Shown here: positions 17,271 through 26,232 of the stretch, piece after piece
Position numbering within the stretch: the first letter of the stretch is position 1
How the letters are laid out: every line of letters starts with the position of its first letter
NCBI RefSeq assembly: GCF_017745095.1
Contig: NZ_JAGHZZ010000060.1
Coordinates: forward strand, 141,169-205,168
Source of the DNA: Sporocytophaga sp.
GTDB lineage: Bacteria; Bacteroidota; Bacteroidia; Cytophagales; Cytophagaceae
Direction of reading: 5' to 3'
DNA: 64,000 bases
Made by a program: the position numbers and the translations under genes
Notes under the pieces: model-generated
The model's input: the letters and a program-made list of their open reading frames with translations, nothing else
Database searches by the model: none
What the model was told of the DNA's origin: nothing

Positions 17271-17660
17271 TTAATCAGGTAATCGAAATATTAAAGGAAG
17301 CGACTTCTCACTCTTAACAGGTTCACCTTTTTTAGTTGCAGGATTCCAGGGTGGCATTATACCTATCACTCGTAAAAATTCATTATCTAATAATTCATGC
17401 ACACTCTTTACAATATGAATATTTGAAATAATTCCATTTGTATCAACCATAAAAGTGGCGACAACTTTACCTTGAATTCCTTTATTTTGTGCTCCCCGAG
17501 GATATATTACATTTTCCCTAATATACTTCTCCAAATCTCCTTTAAATGAAGCAGGAATAATTGAATCCCCAGATACACTGTCAATCTTTGGAGATGTCTC
17601 TATTTGGCCAAATGCATTCAAAGGAAAAACAAGAGCCAGTAAAACAATTATCTTATACAT
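17271..17660 (-). CDS. Secreted TonB C-terminal domain protein (first of three)
   Basis: The ATG at 17660 begins a signal peptide (MYKIIVLLALVFPLNAFGQ); an in-frame TTG nine bases upstream is ignored. The product of about 129 residues has a TonB C-terminal domain: LEKYIRENVIYPRGAQNKG, VVATFMVDTNGIISNIHIV, DNEFLRVIGIMPPWNPATK, LPLIFRLPD. It is the promoter-proximal member of the three-gene cluster, which probably arose by tandem duplication; the three are clearly related but quite diverged. Confidence 0.8.
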   Translation of the reverse strand: MYKIIVLLALVFPLNAFGQIETSPKIDSVSGDSIIPASFKGDLEKYIRENVIYPRGAQNKGIQGKVVATFMVDTNGIISNIHIVKSVHELLDNEFLRVIGIMPPWNPATKKGEPVKSEKSLPLIFRLPD

Positions 17661-17693
17661 ATCTGTCAAAAAATTATATACAAATATAAACAG

Positions 17694-17717
17694 AAAAAGC
17701 AGGGCTTCCCCTGCTTT
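17694..17717 (-). terminator. Terminator of the chalcone-isomerase-like gene
   Basis: AAAGCAGGG (17696-17704) and CCCTGCTTT (17709-17717) with a four-base loop; on the minus strand the stem is followed by T-rich sequence. It separates the chalcone-isomerase-like gene from the TonB-domain cluster. Confidence 0.8.
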
Positions 17718-17765
17718 CTACCACCTTAACATACTTCAAACTTACAACTTAAAACTTATCAATTC

Positions 17766-18335
17766 TCAGCCCATCATGCCTTTTTTAAGCTTTGCATCCT
17801 GAGGATCATTGCCTAACCATATAGAATACAAAAGTTTTTTAAAATCGAGGCTTTTGACAAGAGCCTGCTCTTTATTGTTTTTATAAATCCTTAAACCTAT
17901 ACCAGGAAGATAAACCAAATCAAACACGTCGCCATTATTGACATCTTCTTTAAACGCATTCATTACTGTTTCAATATTAGCTTTATTCGTCCCCCAATTA
18001 CCATTGGTCACACGGTCAAATTCCGAACGCATATTCTCTTCAAGTCTTTTGCTGGTTATGAGGTCAGAGACAACATGTATTCTGATGCTCATAGGTTCAT
18101 CTGCCTGAATAATTTTATTGGCATCTTTACTTCTCTCTTTCAGATAAAGCCCACCTTCGAAAAGGTCCATGCAAAACTTCCTTCTTACTCCCCATCCGTT
18201 TAATACCAATTGCTGCTTTTCTGCCGATATATTTAAATTATCTGGCATTTTGTTATCCTTACCTTTGCTTTGAGCTTGTGGTACAATAGAGCATACCAAT
18301 AATACCAGTATCAGCAGATTTTTCAGTTTTGACAT
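17766..18335 (-). CDS. Chalcone isomerase-like secreted protein
   Basis: 189 residues with a signal peptide (MSKLKNLLILVLLVCSIVPQAQS). The rest matches the bacterial chalcone-isomerase-like domain: LVLNGWGVRRKFCMDLFEGGLYL, where the usual word is GxGxRxKxxxxVYxxxLYL, then SIRIHVVSDLITSKRLEE, FDLVYLPGIGLRIY and LLYSIWLGNDPQD. Bacterial members are not known to isomerise flavonoids; the fold probably binds a fatty acid or other small molecule in the periplasm. It is a single gene, followed by its own terminator. Confidence 0.85.
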   Translation of the reverse strand: MSKLKNLLILVLLVCSIVPQAQSKGKDNKMPDNLNISAEKQQLVLNGWGVRRKFCMDLFEGGLYLKERSKDANKIIQADEPMSIRIHVVSDLITSKRLEENMRSEFDRVTNGNWGTNKANIETVMNAFKEDVNNGDVFDLVYLPGIGLRIYKNNKEQALVKSLDFKKLLYSIWLGNDPQDAKLKKGMMG

Positions 18336-18419
18336 AAAGAGGGGTTATTTTTTATTGATGCTCCTATAACCTCTTCGACATATCCATAAGTTCAATCTCG
18401 CACAAAAAGCTTCAACCTT

Positions 18420-20303
18420 TTAATCCATAATTAAAAGTTCCCAGTTTTCAATTTCTTTTATCTTAAGAGTCTTCCTTTTCTCATCCTGCCTTTGCTGTAC
18501 TCTTTTTCTGAATTCCCAACAAGTATTTTTGCCAATCTCCAGCTTCACACTTAACTCATCCAAAGTATACTTAGCCGTTTTGAGATTTGTACAGTAAAGC
18601 AGATAAAAGGCCTTATTCAAAGGAATTTTAATCCCGTGAAAGAGAGTATTAGAAGTTGGAGATTCTATGTAATTACACTTTGTACATTTTCTTGAAAAAG
18701 TTTTTTCAGAAAACTTTCCATTGTTACACTTCCTGCAAACATACCCTTCTGCCCATTTCAACTCTTCTAAATATCTGAGACATGCACTCTGATCCGGAAA
18801 GGTTGTTAAAAATTCTTCAAGAGAAATCTCTTCTGAAACTATCCTTGCCTTGCGTTCTTCCTTCACCTTGGTCTTTAGTTTCCAGTTATCCAGATCAAGC
18901 TGAATATTCATTTCAGCCAGCTTTTTAGAATACAATTCCAGTTTATCATGAGCCAAAGACAATTCATCTGTCTTCTCCTGAAGTGCTCTTGTCCGCTCTT
19001 GTACTTTCATATCCAACTCCCTATTTACTTTGCCCGCAAGCAGATTCTTCTCTTCCAATTCAACAACTAATTGGCCTTTAAGATCATTGTTTTCTTTTAA
19101 ATGAATGATGATTTGTTTGTCAGCCTCATTCTTTTCTTTCCTGATCATCTTGAGCCTGTCTCCTAGTGCAAATGAAAGAATCATAGCTTCAGCAAGAATC
19201 CCATAATTAAAAACATATACACTAAAAATATCTGGTTCTATAATTTTATTTAACCTGAGCTGAAGGATGATCAAGGATATAAAGACTACTGTATAACCCA
19301 GTATAAAAAATCTGGCTGCCTTATAACCTTTTATATAGATATAAATAGAAATTGCATAAATCAATACAAAAGGCACTATATATAGCTCTGGCAAAGAAAA
19401 TTTAGAATTTCTGAACGCTTCAATACCAACATAACAAGTATATAATATTGTAAGAAAAAGTAATGTTTTATCAGCTTGAGGAAAGTTTATTTTCAGATTT
19501 AGAAAAGCTCTTGCATAGAATACAGAACTGATAAGAAATACCAGAGGGGCAATGTAATAATAGAGATAAAGACTATCTGAAGAAAAACCTTTCCAGAAAA
19601 CCTCTACTCCCAGACCATCTTCTGTAAGAGATAGGAATATGCAAGCAACAACATAAACAGAATAAAATAAATAAACCCTCTCCTTATTGGTAATATAAAG
19701 CAGCAGGTTATAAATCAGCATTAGCAGAAGACAGCCATAATAAATACCAAGAAAGAAATACTCATATAACGCATAAGCGGTAAAGTAATGCTGAGACCTT
19801 ATTTTAAATTCTAGTCCGGTATCATTAGGAGAATAAATCCTGGCATAAACTGTATAATTAGTAAGCGTAGACGGTAAGTCAAAGACGTAATTTTTATGAG
19901 GATAGCTTTTGGCCTTTTGATGAAGCAGACCTGAAGTATATTGCCTTATAACCCCCTTTTCATCCGGAATCCATACATCCAATAATTTAATGTTGGGCGT
20001 AAGACTTTCCAGCACCCATTTTTTATCCCTTGAGGCATTATTCTTAACATGAAATCTGATCCAATAAACAGAAGAAGGATTAAAGTTTCTTAAAACTCCA
20101 CTTTCTGATTTAAAAAAGGTTCCTTTTGATGCTATTTCTTCAAATGTTTTTTCACCTGAAAAATCCTCCAACCATTCAGCTTCTTTTCCCTGAATGATCA
20201 AATCTTCTGCGTGATCTGTCAGATCAATTTTTGCATAAATTTCCCCCACTGATAAAATCAGACAAGTCAGAAAAATTATAAACCTGAAAACTCGACTGCT
20301 CAT
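18420..20303 (-). CDS. 7TMR-DISM receptor fused to an IS1595-type transposase zinc ribbon
   Basis: The ATG at 20303 begins a signal peptide (MSSRVFRFIIFLTCLILSVG); an in-frame ATG at 20384 would add 27 polar residues. The 627-residue product has an extracytoplasmic 7TMR-DISMED2 domain (about 25-175), seven membrane helices (about 185-390), and a coiled coil (about 395-490). A C-terminal module of about 110 residues follows. That module begins FPDQSACLRYLEELKWAEGY, has a CxxC-x13-CxxC ribbon (Cys523, Cys526, Cys540, Cys543), then NTLFHGIKIPLNKAF and a helix-turn-helix-like LDELSVKLEIGKNTCWEFRK. This is the N-terminal zinc ribbon and HTH of ISXO2/IS1595 transposases. The DDE catalytic domain is absent. 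It is predicted to be a membrane receptor with a domesticated DNA-binding end. The usual kinase or cyclase output is missing. Confidence 0.85.
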   Translation of the reverse strand: MSSRVFRFIIFLTCLILSVGEIYAKIDLTDHAEDLIIQGKEAEWLEDFSGEKTFEEIASKGTFFKSESGVLRNFNPSSVYWIRFHVKNNASRDKKWVLESLTPNIKLLDVWIPDEKGVIRQYTSGLLHQKAKSYPHKNYVFDLPSTLTNYTVYARIYSPNDTGLEFKIRSQHYFTAYALYEYFFLGIYYGCLLLMLIYNLLLYITNKERVYLFYSVYVVACIFLSLTEDGLGVEVFWKGFSSDSLYLYYYIAPLVFLISSVFYARAFLNLKINFPQADKTLLFLTILYTCYVGIEAFRNSKFSLPELYIVPFVLIYAISIYIYIKGYKAARFFILGYTVVFISLIILQLRLNKIIEPDIFSVYVFNYGILAEAMILSFALGDRLKMIRKEKNEADKQIIIHLKENNDLKGQLVVELEEKNLLAGKVNRELDMKVQERTRALQEKTDELSLAHDKLELYSKKLAEMNIQLDLDNWKLKTKVKEERKARIVSEEISLEEFLTTFPDQSACLRYLEELKWAEGYVCRKCNNGKFSEKTFSRKCTKCNYIESPTSNTLFHGIKIPLNKAFYLLYCTNLKTAKYTLDELSVKLEIGKNTCWEFRKRVQQRQDEKRKTLKIKEIENWELLIMD

Positions 20304-20530
20304 AAATTGCTTTTTTCTAAGATCGTTACTCCGGGATGACTTTTCATCACCATTTAACCATAAAAACTTGAATAACAGACACAAAACTAAGGTAATAAAC
20401 CGTAATTTTATTCTTCAATAACGAAGATTACCCAGCCCAAAAATATAATTTTTTATAAAAAATCTTATTTATTTCTTATTTCTCTTCCTATTCTTTGCTA
20501 TCGATTACATGGTAAAAAATTAATTATCCT

Positions 20531-22810
20531 ATGAAAAGATTATTTAAAAAGTTAACTAAAGCTGGTAATCTAGTAGTTATGGCTTTAGCATTCAGTTATC
20601 AAAATACCCAGGCGCAAAGTCAGGATCAAAAGATTGATCATCTGATATCTCAGATGTCTATTGAAGAAAAAGTAGGTCAGATGACACAAATTGACCTGAA
20701 CCTGCTTGCTGTCAATGGATACCAGAACACAGACGGTAGTCTTGATAAAGAAAAGCTTAAAAAAGCTATTCTTGAATACAAGGTGGGCTCCGTCCTTAAT
20801 CCTGTTGGAAGAGCCTATTCTGTTGAGACCTGGCATAAGATCATTACAGAAATCCAGGACTTAGCGAAAAAGACGCCTAACAAAATTCCTGTGATATATG
20901 GAATAGATGCAGTGCATGGAACAACTTTTACCCTTAATTCAACACTTTTTCCTCATAACCTGGGACTTGCAGCTACTCGAAATGAGGACCTTGCCAAACA
21001 AGGAGGAAACATAACTGCAAGAGAAGTAAGAGCTTCCGGCATCAGATGGAATTTCTCTCCTGTATTAGACGCTGGCAGACAGCCATTATGGTCAAGATTT
21101 GCAGAAACCTGGGGTGAAGATGTCTACCTTACCAAACAAATGGGAGTTGCAACCATCAAAGGTATGGAAGGCGATGGTCTTAAAAATCCTACAGCTGTAG
21201 CATCATGTATGAAGCACTTTATCGGCTATTCTGCTCCAAGAACAGGTAAGGACAGAACACCGGCTCATATTCCTGATATTATTCTCAGAGAATATTATCT
21301 GCCTCAATTTAAAGCTGCTATTGAAGCTGGTGCATCCACAGTAATGATTAACTCGGCAGAAATCAATGGCATACCAACCCATGCAAATGAATACCTTCTG
21401 AAAGAAGTGCTAAGAAAAGAACTTGGCTTTAAGGGATTAGTCGTAACAGACTGGGAAGACATTATAAGATTGCACAACAGACATATGATCGCTGCTAGTC
21501 CTAAAGAGGCAGTTAAGATAGCTATTAATGCAGGTATTGACATGAGTATGGTACCTAATGACTATAGCTTCTTCACCTATCTGACCGAACTTGTAAAAGA
21601 AGGACAAGTAAGCATGGAAACGATTAATGCATCTGTTAAAAGAATATTAAAGCTTAAATATGATCTGGGATTATTTGACAATCCTTATCCTGAAAAATCA
21701 GCTGCCTCTTTGTTTAACCTTCCTGAATATGGTGCAGCAGCACTGCAGGCTTCAAGAGAGTCTATAACGCTCTTAAAAAATGAAACCCTTGGAACAAGTC
21801 CGGTATTGCCTTTAAAGAAAAATGCTAAGATACTCCTTGCCGGTCCCGGAGCTGATAACCTTCCAAGTCTTCACGGATGCTGGTCTTATTCATGGCAAGG
21901 TAACAATAGCAAATACTATCCTTCCACAACCAAAACAATTCTTCAGGCAATAGAAGAAAAAACAGGTAAAAACAATGTTACCTTTTACGGTTCAAAAGAA
22001 TATAATAGCGAGGTCAATTTTGCTACAGAATCTATTTTTAAATATGCATCATCGTTTGACTTCATTGTTCTTTGTCTTGGAGAAGATGCATATGCTGAAC
22101 AGCCTGGAGCCATCGATGAATTAGCGCTTCCTGCAAATCAGTTAAATCTTGCCAAAGTAGCAATTAGCACAGGCAAGCCAGTAATTCTTATCATGACTCA
22201 AGGCAGACCTCGCGTGATCAATACTATAGTTCCTGGTGTAAAAGGAATTATACAAGCATATTGGCCAGGTACCAAAGGTGCTGATGCAATAGCAGACGTA
22301 TTGTTTGGAGATTATAACCCTGACGGCAGATTGCCATTTACTTATCCTGCAGCCACAGGAGATCTGGTTTTGTATGATCACAAGTTTACTGAAAAAATTC
22401 AGGAAACAGCTCAAGGGTTTGAATACAATGGATACAAACCACAGTGGCCTTTCGGTTTCGGCCTTAGCTATACGACTTTTGAATACAGTCCTATTAAGGT
22501 CAACAAGAAAGAGTTTACAGGAAATGAAACAGTAAAAATTTCAGTGGAAGTGAAAAACAGTGGGCAGATGAATGGAAAACATACTGTAGAATTATATTCG
22601 AGAGACCTGTTTGCCAGCGTCACACCTGACAACAAGCGCCTTAGAAAATTTAAAAAGGTTGCAATCAAAGCTGGAGAAACTGTCACTATAGAATTCGAAC
22701 TAGACAAAAATGATCTGGCATTTGTAAATAAAAAGCTGGAGACTGTAACTGAGCCTGGTGAATTTGAGTTAATGATTGAAAATCAAAAGGTGTTAATTTC
22801 ATATAAATAG
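20531..22810 (+). CDS. bglX: Periplasmic beta-glucosidase, GH3 (BglX-like)
   Basis: 759 residues with a signal peptide (cleavage near AQAQS, residue 30). The GH3 N-terminal domain covers about 32-370. It has the KHF motif (228-230) and the nucleophile Asp307 in VVTDWED. The GH3 C-terminal domain (about 405-630) and the C-terminal Fn3-like domain (about 665-750) complete the BglX architecture. The enzyme hydrolyses terminal beta-glucose from cello-oligosaccharides or similar glucans; periplasmic location follows from the signal peptide and from the absence of a T9SS tail. No SusC/SusD genes are adjacent, so it is not in an obvious polysaccharide-utilisation locus. Confidence 0.93.
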   Translation: MKRLFKKLTKAGNLVVMALAFSYQNTQAQSQDQKIDHLISQMSIEEKVGQMTQIDLNLLAVNGYQNTDGSLDKEKLKKAILEYKVGSVLNPVGRAYSVETWHKIITEIQDLAKKTPNKIPVIYGIDAVHGTTFTLNSTLFPHNLGLAATRNEDLAKQGGNITAREVRASGIRWNFSPVLDAGRQPLWSRFAETWGEDVYLTKQMGVATIKGMEGDGLKNPTAVASCMKHFIGYSAPRTGKDRTPAHIPDIILREYYLPQFKAAIEAGASTVMINSAEINGIPTHANEYLLKEVLRKELGFKGLVVTDWEDIIRLHNRHMIAASPKEAVKIAINAGIDMSMVPNDYSFFTYLTELVKEGQVSMETINASVKRILKLKYDLGLFDNPYPEKSAASLFNLPEYGAAALQASRESITLLKNETLGTSPVLPLKKNAKILLAGPGADNLPSLHGCWSYSWQGNNSKYYPSTTKTILQAIEEKTGKNNVTFYGSKEYNSEVNFATESIFKYASSFDFIVLCLGEDAYAEQPGAIDELALPANQLNLAKVAISTGKPVILIMTQGRPRVINTIVPGVKGIIQAYWPGTKGADAIADVLFGDYNPDGRLPFTYPAATGDLVLYDHKFTEKIQETAQGFEYNGYKPQWPFGFGLSYTTFEYSPIKVNKKEFTGNETVKISVEVKNSGQMNGKHTVELYSRDLFASVTPDNKRLRKFKKVAIKAGETVTIEFELDKNDLAFVNKKLETVTEPGEFELMIENQKVLISYK

Positions 22811-22989
22811 ACTGAATTGAGTGTTTCTTATCCTGTTCGTCTTTACATTTCAAGATTTGGTATATTCTTTGTAAAAGTCGAAAGAAACAGGCACTAATTT
22901 CGTGTTAATGGTTTAGTAGATATGAATAAACAAACGGGCAATACCCGGATTAAAATTTTATTAATAAGTAAACTAAACCTTTGAAAACT

Positions 22990-23388
22990 ATGACCACCAT
23001 GAAATTAAAAGTAATCTTCAGTGCACTTATAATGAGTGCTGTCCTATTTGTTTCACAGGCCAATGCTCAGACTGACGGGCCTAAACATCCCCATAAAGGA
23101 GGAGAAAGATTTAGCCCAAAGAAACAAACTGAATGGATGAAAACAGAGCTGTCATTATCAGACGATCAGACAGCTAAAGTTGAAACCATCAATCAGAAAT
23201 ATTCTGACAAAAGAAAAGCAATGCATGAAGAACATCGTAAACAGATGAAAGCATTGAAAGATGAACAGGATAAAGAATTTCAAAGCGTACTAAATAAAGA
23301 CCAGTATGCTAAACTCGAAGCCAAAAAAGCAGAGATGAAAGAAAAAAGAAAGCAAGCTCACAAAGAGCGTAAAGGTACCAACAAATAG
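22990..23388 (+). CDS. Spy/CpxP-like small periplasmic protein
   Basis: About 132 residues from ATG 22990 (ATG 22999 is equally possible). The signal peptide is MKLKVIFSALIMSAVLFVSQ, ending in ANAQ. The mature part is helical and very rich in Lys, Glu and Gln, with WMKTELSLSDDQTAKVETI resembling the LTxxQ motif of Spy/CpxP proteins and KDQYAKLEAKKAEMKEKRK forming the last helix. Spy-like proteins are periplasmic chaperones or stress sensors; here the function is inferred. It stands alone with a strong terminator. Confidence 0.7.
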   Translation: MTTMKLKVIFSALIMSAVLFVSQANAQTDGPKHPHKGGERFSPKKQTEWMKTELSLSDDQTAKVETINQKYSDKRKAMHEEHRKQMKALKDEQDKEFQSVLNKDQYAKLEAKKAEMKEKRKQAHKERKGTNK

Positions 23389-23432
23389 TTTGAATTTTTG
23401 ACGAAGTACAAAATTTGTTGTGTTTAAGTGTG

Positions 23433-23466
23433 AAGCCCCGCAAGCGAAAGCAGCGGGGCTTTTTTG
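23433..23466 (+). terminator. Terminator after the Spy-like gene
   Basis: AAGCCCCGC (23433-23441) pairs with GCGGGGCTT (23453-23461), followed by a T-run. Confidence 0.9.
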
Positions 23467-23485
23467 TTTTATATATTAGTCACAA

Positions 23486-23800
23486 CTACTCACCCTTCAA
23501 CTTAAACATCATTCCATTCAAATGGCTTCCTATTCTTATTTGACAAGCCAATCTACTCGTAGAAGAAGCATCTGGCAAAGTATCAAGCATATCCAGTTCT
23601 GTATCAGAAGGCTCTCCTAATTTTTCCAAACCTCTTTCCACCTCCACATGACATGTAGCACAAAGTGCCATTCCACCACAAGTAGCCAACACAGGATAAT
23701 CTGAAGCCTTTAAGACTTCCATTAAACTCAGGTTGATATCTTCAGGAATCTCTACCTCCTGTATATTACCTTGTCTATCTTCTATTTCAAATTTTATCAT
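23486..23800 (-). CDS. [2Fe-2S] ferredoxin, adrenodoxin type
   Basis: 104 residues. The cluster ligands are Cys41, Cys47, Cys50 and Cys86 in the pattern CGGMALCATC ... LACQI, that of the vertebrate-type (adrenodoxin/isc-type) ferredoxins. It lies 11 bases downstream of the ferredoxin-NADP reductase gene on the same strand, so electron flow NADPH to FAD reductase to this ferredoxin is very likely. The final electron acceptor is not encoded nearby. Confidence 0.93.
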   Translation of the reverse strand: MIKFEIEDRQGNIQEVEIPEDINLSLMEVLKASDYPVLATCGGMALCATCHVEVERGLEKLGEPSDTELDMLDTLPDASSTSRLACQIRIGSHLNGMMFKLKGE

Positions 23801-23811
23801 TAGAGTAAATA

Positions 23812-24816
23812 TTAAAATGCATTGACACCATTAACAGTTGTGTATTTAAAGCTAAGCTTCTGATCAGGATAAACATATTTGAAAGCACTTTGGGCCATCA
23901 ATGCTGCTTCATGGAAACCGCACAGAATAAGCTTCAGCTTACCCGGATAGGTATTAATATCACCTATCGCAAAAACACCGGGAATATTCGTGCTATAATC
24001 AAATGTATTTACTTCAATTGCATTTTTATCTATGTTCAATCCCCACTCTGCAATAGGTCCAAGCTTTGGACTCAAACCAAATAAAGGAATGAGATAATCC
24101 GTTTTAAGTTCGCTTACTTCTTTATCCTTCCCAATCACAGTGGCAGATTCAAGAACATTATCTCCTTTCAGCTCTTTAAGGTGAGTGTTTAATAGCAATT
24201 TAATCTTACCAGCTTTAGCAAGCTCAAAGACCTTCTCAGCACTGTCTGGTGCACCTCTGAAAGATTCATTTCTATGAACAAGCGTTACCTCTGATGCTAC
24301 GTTTGACAAAAAGATAGTCCAGTCTAATGCAGAATCACCTCCACCCGCAATAATGATTTTCTTATCACGAAAGCGTTCAGGATCTTTGACCATATAATAA
24401 ACACCTTTCCCTTCATATTTTTCAAGTTTTTCAATCTCAGGTTTTCTTGGCTCAAAACACCCCAGACCACCCGCAATTACGACAGTCTTGCAGGAAATGA
24501 TAGACTCATCAGAAGTTTTGATTTCGAAAGTCCCATCTTCCTTCTTTGCAAGTGTCTCAACCCTTTCACCCAACGTAAAGGTAGGTTTGAAAGGATCAAT
24601 CTGTTTTTTGAGATTATCAACGAGATCCTGAGCCAAAACCTCAGGAAAGCCAGGAATATCATAAATTGGCTTCTTAGGATAAATTTCCGATAACTGTCCA
24701 CCTATCTGCGGAAGTACATCGATAAGGTGACATCGCATCTTTAATAAACCGGCTTCAAAAACAGCAAAAAGTCCGACAGGTCCGGCTCCAATGATGCATA
24801 TATCTGTGTGTATCAT
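23812..24816 (-). CDS. Ferredoxin-NADP reductase, thioredoxin-reductase-like type
   Basis: 334 residues. FAD-binding GAGPVG (10-15), the LIDVLPQIGGQLSEIYP block typical of the YumC-type reductases, and NADP-binding AGGGDSALDW (from about 157). The redox CxxC of true thioredoxin reductases is missing, which together with the downstream ferredoxin supports the FNR assignment. The C-terminal FAD motif GVFAIGDINTYPGKLKLI is intact. It is in an operon with the ferredoxin; a MarR-type regulator gene is upstream on the same strand, 106 bases away. Confidence 0.93.
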   Translation of the reverse strand: MIHTDICIIGAGPVGLFAVFEAGLLKMRCHLIDVLPQIGGQLSEIYPKKPIYDIPGFPEVLAQDLVDNLKKQIDPFKPTFTLGERVETLAKKEDGTFEIKTSDESIISCKTVVIAGGLGCFEPRKPEIEKLEKYEGKGVYYMVKDPERFRDKKIIIAGGGDSALDWTIFLSNVASEVTLVHRNESFRGAPDSAEKVFELAKAGKIKLLLNTHLKELKGDNVLESATVIGKDKEVSELKTDYLIPLFGLSPKLGPIAEWGLNIDKNAIEVNTFDYSTNIPGVFAIGDINTYPGKLKLILCGFHEAALMAQSAFKYVYPDQKLSFKYTTVNGVNAF

Positions 24817-24922
24817 AAAAATTATGAATTAGGTGGATGAATTACTTATAAACAAATATGCTTAACAATAATTAGCACAACAACTATTTTAGTAAAAAAA
24901 TTTCAAACCTAAATAACTTATT

Positions 24923-25354
24923 CTATTCCAAGTTATTATATATTGAATTAAGAATTCTTTTAAAGTCTTCAAAATCCTTATCTGAAAGACCTTCCCAGGC
25001 TTTTAGCCTGATTTCCGAAACCGGAGGCATCAATTCCTTAACCATTGCAAGACCTGACTCTGTAAGGTGAACAATGAAAGATCGTCTATCCTTGGCATGC
25101 ATTTTACGCTCAGTTAGCCCTTTTTCACAAAGAAGATCGATTATACGAGTGAGCGTAGGAGTATCTTTAAAAAGAAGCTCTGCCAGTTCCTTTTGATTCA
25201 AATCATTATGTTCATATAAATGTCGAAGGACAAGCCACTGATCCAGAGTGACATTAAAGCTTTTCTCATTAAACTGCTGCTGCGCATATTGTTTGACTCT
25301 CCGCGCTGTGCGGTCGAGGAGAAAGGAGTACATATTACAGAGGTAGTCTTCCAT
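24923..25354 (-). CDS. MarR family transcriptional regulator
   Basis: 143 residues from ATG 25354 (MEDYLCNMYSF), preferred over an in-frame start 48 bases upstream because it gives the normal MarR N-terminus. The winged helix-turn-helix is clear: LDQWLVLRHLYEHNDLNQ, ELAELLFKDTPTLTRIIDLL, GLTERKMHAKDRRSFIVHLT. It probably responds to a small phenolic or oxidant-type ligand as others do, but nothing here shows which. It lies upstream of the FNR-ferredoxin pair and probably controls it or itself. A palindrome at 25432-25445 is a candidate operator. Confidence 0.88.
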   Translation of the reverse strand: MEDYLCNMYSFLLDRTARRVKQYAQQQFNEKSFNVTLDQWLVLRHLYEHNDLNQKELAELLFKDTPTLTRIIDLLCEKGLTERKMHAKDRRSFIVHLTESGLAMVKELMPPVSEIRLKAWEGLSDKDFEDFKRILNSIYNNLE

Positions 25355-25381
25355 TTTAGTATTTTTCAAATCACAAATACT

Positions 25382-25413
25382 CAAAATTATTGCAAAAACC
25401 AATTTGATTACAA
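25382..25413 (-). promoter_or_regulatory. Candidate Bacteroidota promoter for the MarR gene
   Basis: On the minus strand a TTG (bases 25411-25413) is followed after 21 bases by TAATTTTG (25382-25389), an exact match to the TAnnTTTG -7 element. It lies 27 bases before the ATG at 25354. Confidence 0.4.
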
Positions 25414-25431
25414 TTCTTCAGGATTTTTTTT

Positions 25432-25445
25432 ACAAATCAATTTGT
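25432..25445. promoter_or_regulatory. Palindrome, candidate MarR operator
   Basis: ACAAATCAATTTGT is a perfect dyad (6-base arms, 2-base centre) in the region between the divergent marR and response-regulator genes. A half-site CAATTTG recurs at 25400-25406. AT-rich palindromes of this size are typical MarR targets. Confidence 0.35.
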
Positions 25446-25554
25446 TGCATTTGTTTCTAATTAAGTGAATTTGAGAAAAAGCTTAATCTTGAAAAGATTA
25501 CCTATTCCCATTTTACTCCAGAATCATTCACTACTTTTATAAAAACGTTGCTTT

Positions 25555-26232
25555 ATGAAAATTCTGGTTATTGAAGATGAAAAAGCACTTGCAGGAAGCA
25601 TTACTTCTCAACTGGAGAAGGAAGGATACCTCTGCGAAGCTGCCTACGACTATCCAAGCGGACTGGAGAAGATAATGATATACAACTATGACTGTGTTGT
25701 AGTTGATATTAATCTTCCGGGAGGAGATGGTTTTTCTTTGGTAGACAATCTAAAAAAATCTTCTTCCTCTACAGGCATAATAATTATTTCTGCAAGAAAC
25801 TCTCTGGATGATAAAGTACGGGGCTTAAACACGGGCTCAGACGATTACCTTGTAAAGCCATTTCACTTTTCTGAATTAAATGCGCGCATAAAATCTCTTC
25901 TTAGAAGAAGAAATTTCAACGGCAGTAATGAAATCGTATTTCATGAAATCAAAGTTGATCTTAACTCCAGAAAGGTATATGTGAACAATAATGAGATTGT
26001 TCTTTACAGAAAAGAATTCGATCTGTTAATGTATTTTCTTTCTAACAAAAATCATGTGCTCACGAAAGTTGCCATTGCAGAGCATTTGTGGGGAGACAAC
26101 ATAGACTCGGCGGATTCATTGGATATTGTGTATTCACACATTAAAAACTTAAGGAAAAAGCTTCTGGATAAAGGCAGCAAAGATTATATCCAGTCGGTTT
26201 ACGGTATCGGATATAAATTTGGGGAAAAATGA
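25555..26232 (+). CDS. OmpR-type response regulator
   Basis: 225 residues. The receiver domain (1-120) has the acidic pair Glu7-Asp8, phosphoacceptor Asp51 in VVVDINLPGGDG and Lys101 in DYLVKPF. The winged-helix OmpR output domain is at about 125-222 (LYRKEFDLLMYFLSNKNHVL, VYSHIKNLRKKL, IQSVYGIGYKF). It overlaps the sensor kinase gene by four bases (ATGA), so the two are translationally coupled. Confidence 0.95.
   Translation: MKILVIEDEKALAGSITSQLEKEGYLCEAAYDYPSGLEKIMIYNYDCVVVDINLPGGDGFSLVDNLKKSSSSTGIIIISARNSLDDKVRGLNTGSDDYLVKPFHFSELNARIKSLLRRRNFNGSNEIVFHEIKVDLNSRKVYVNNNEIVLYRKEFDLLMYFLSNKNHVLTKVAIAEHLWGDNIDSADSLDIVYSHIKNLRKKLLDKGSKDYIQSVYGIGYKFGEK

Noticed and set aside
18420..18824. Possibility that the zinc-ribbon end is an IS1595 element inserted into the receptor gene
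   Set aside because: There is no DDE domain, no terminal inverted repeats or target duplication visible, and the fusion is in frame behind a natural coiled coil.
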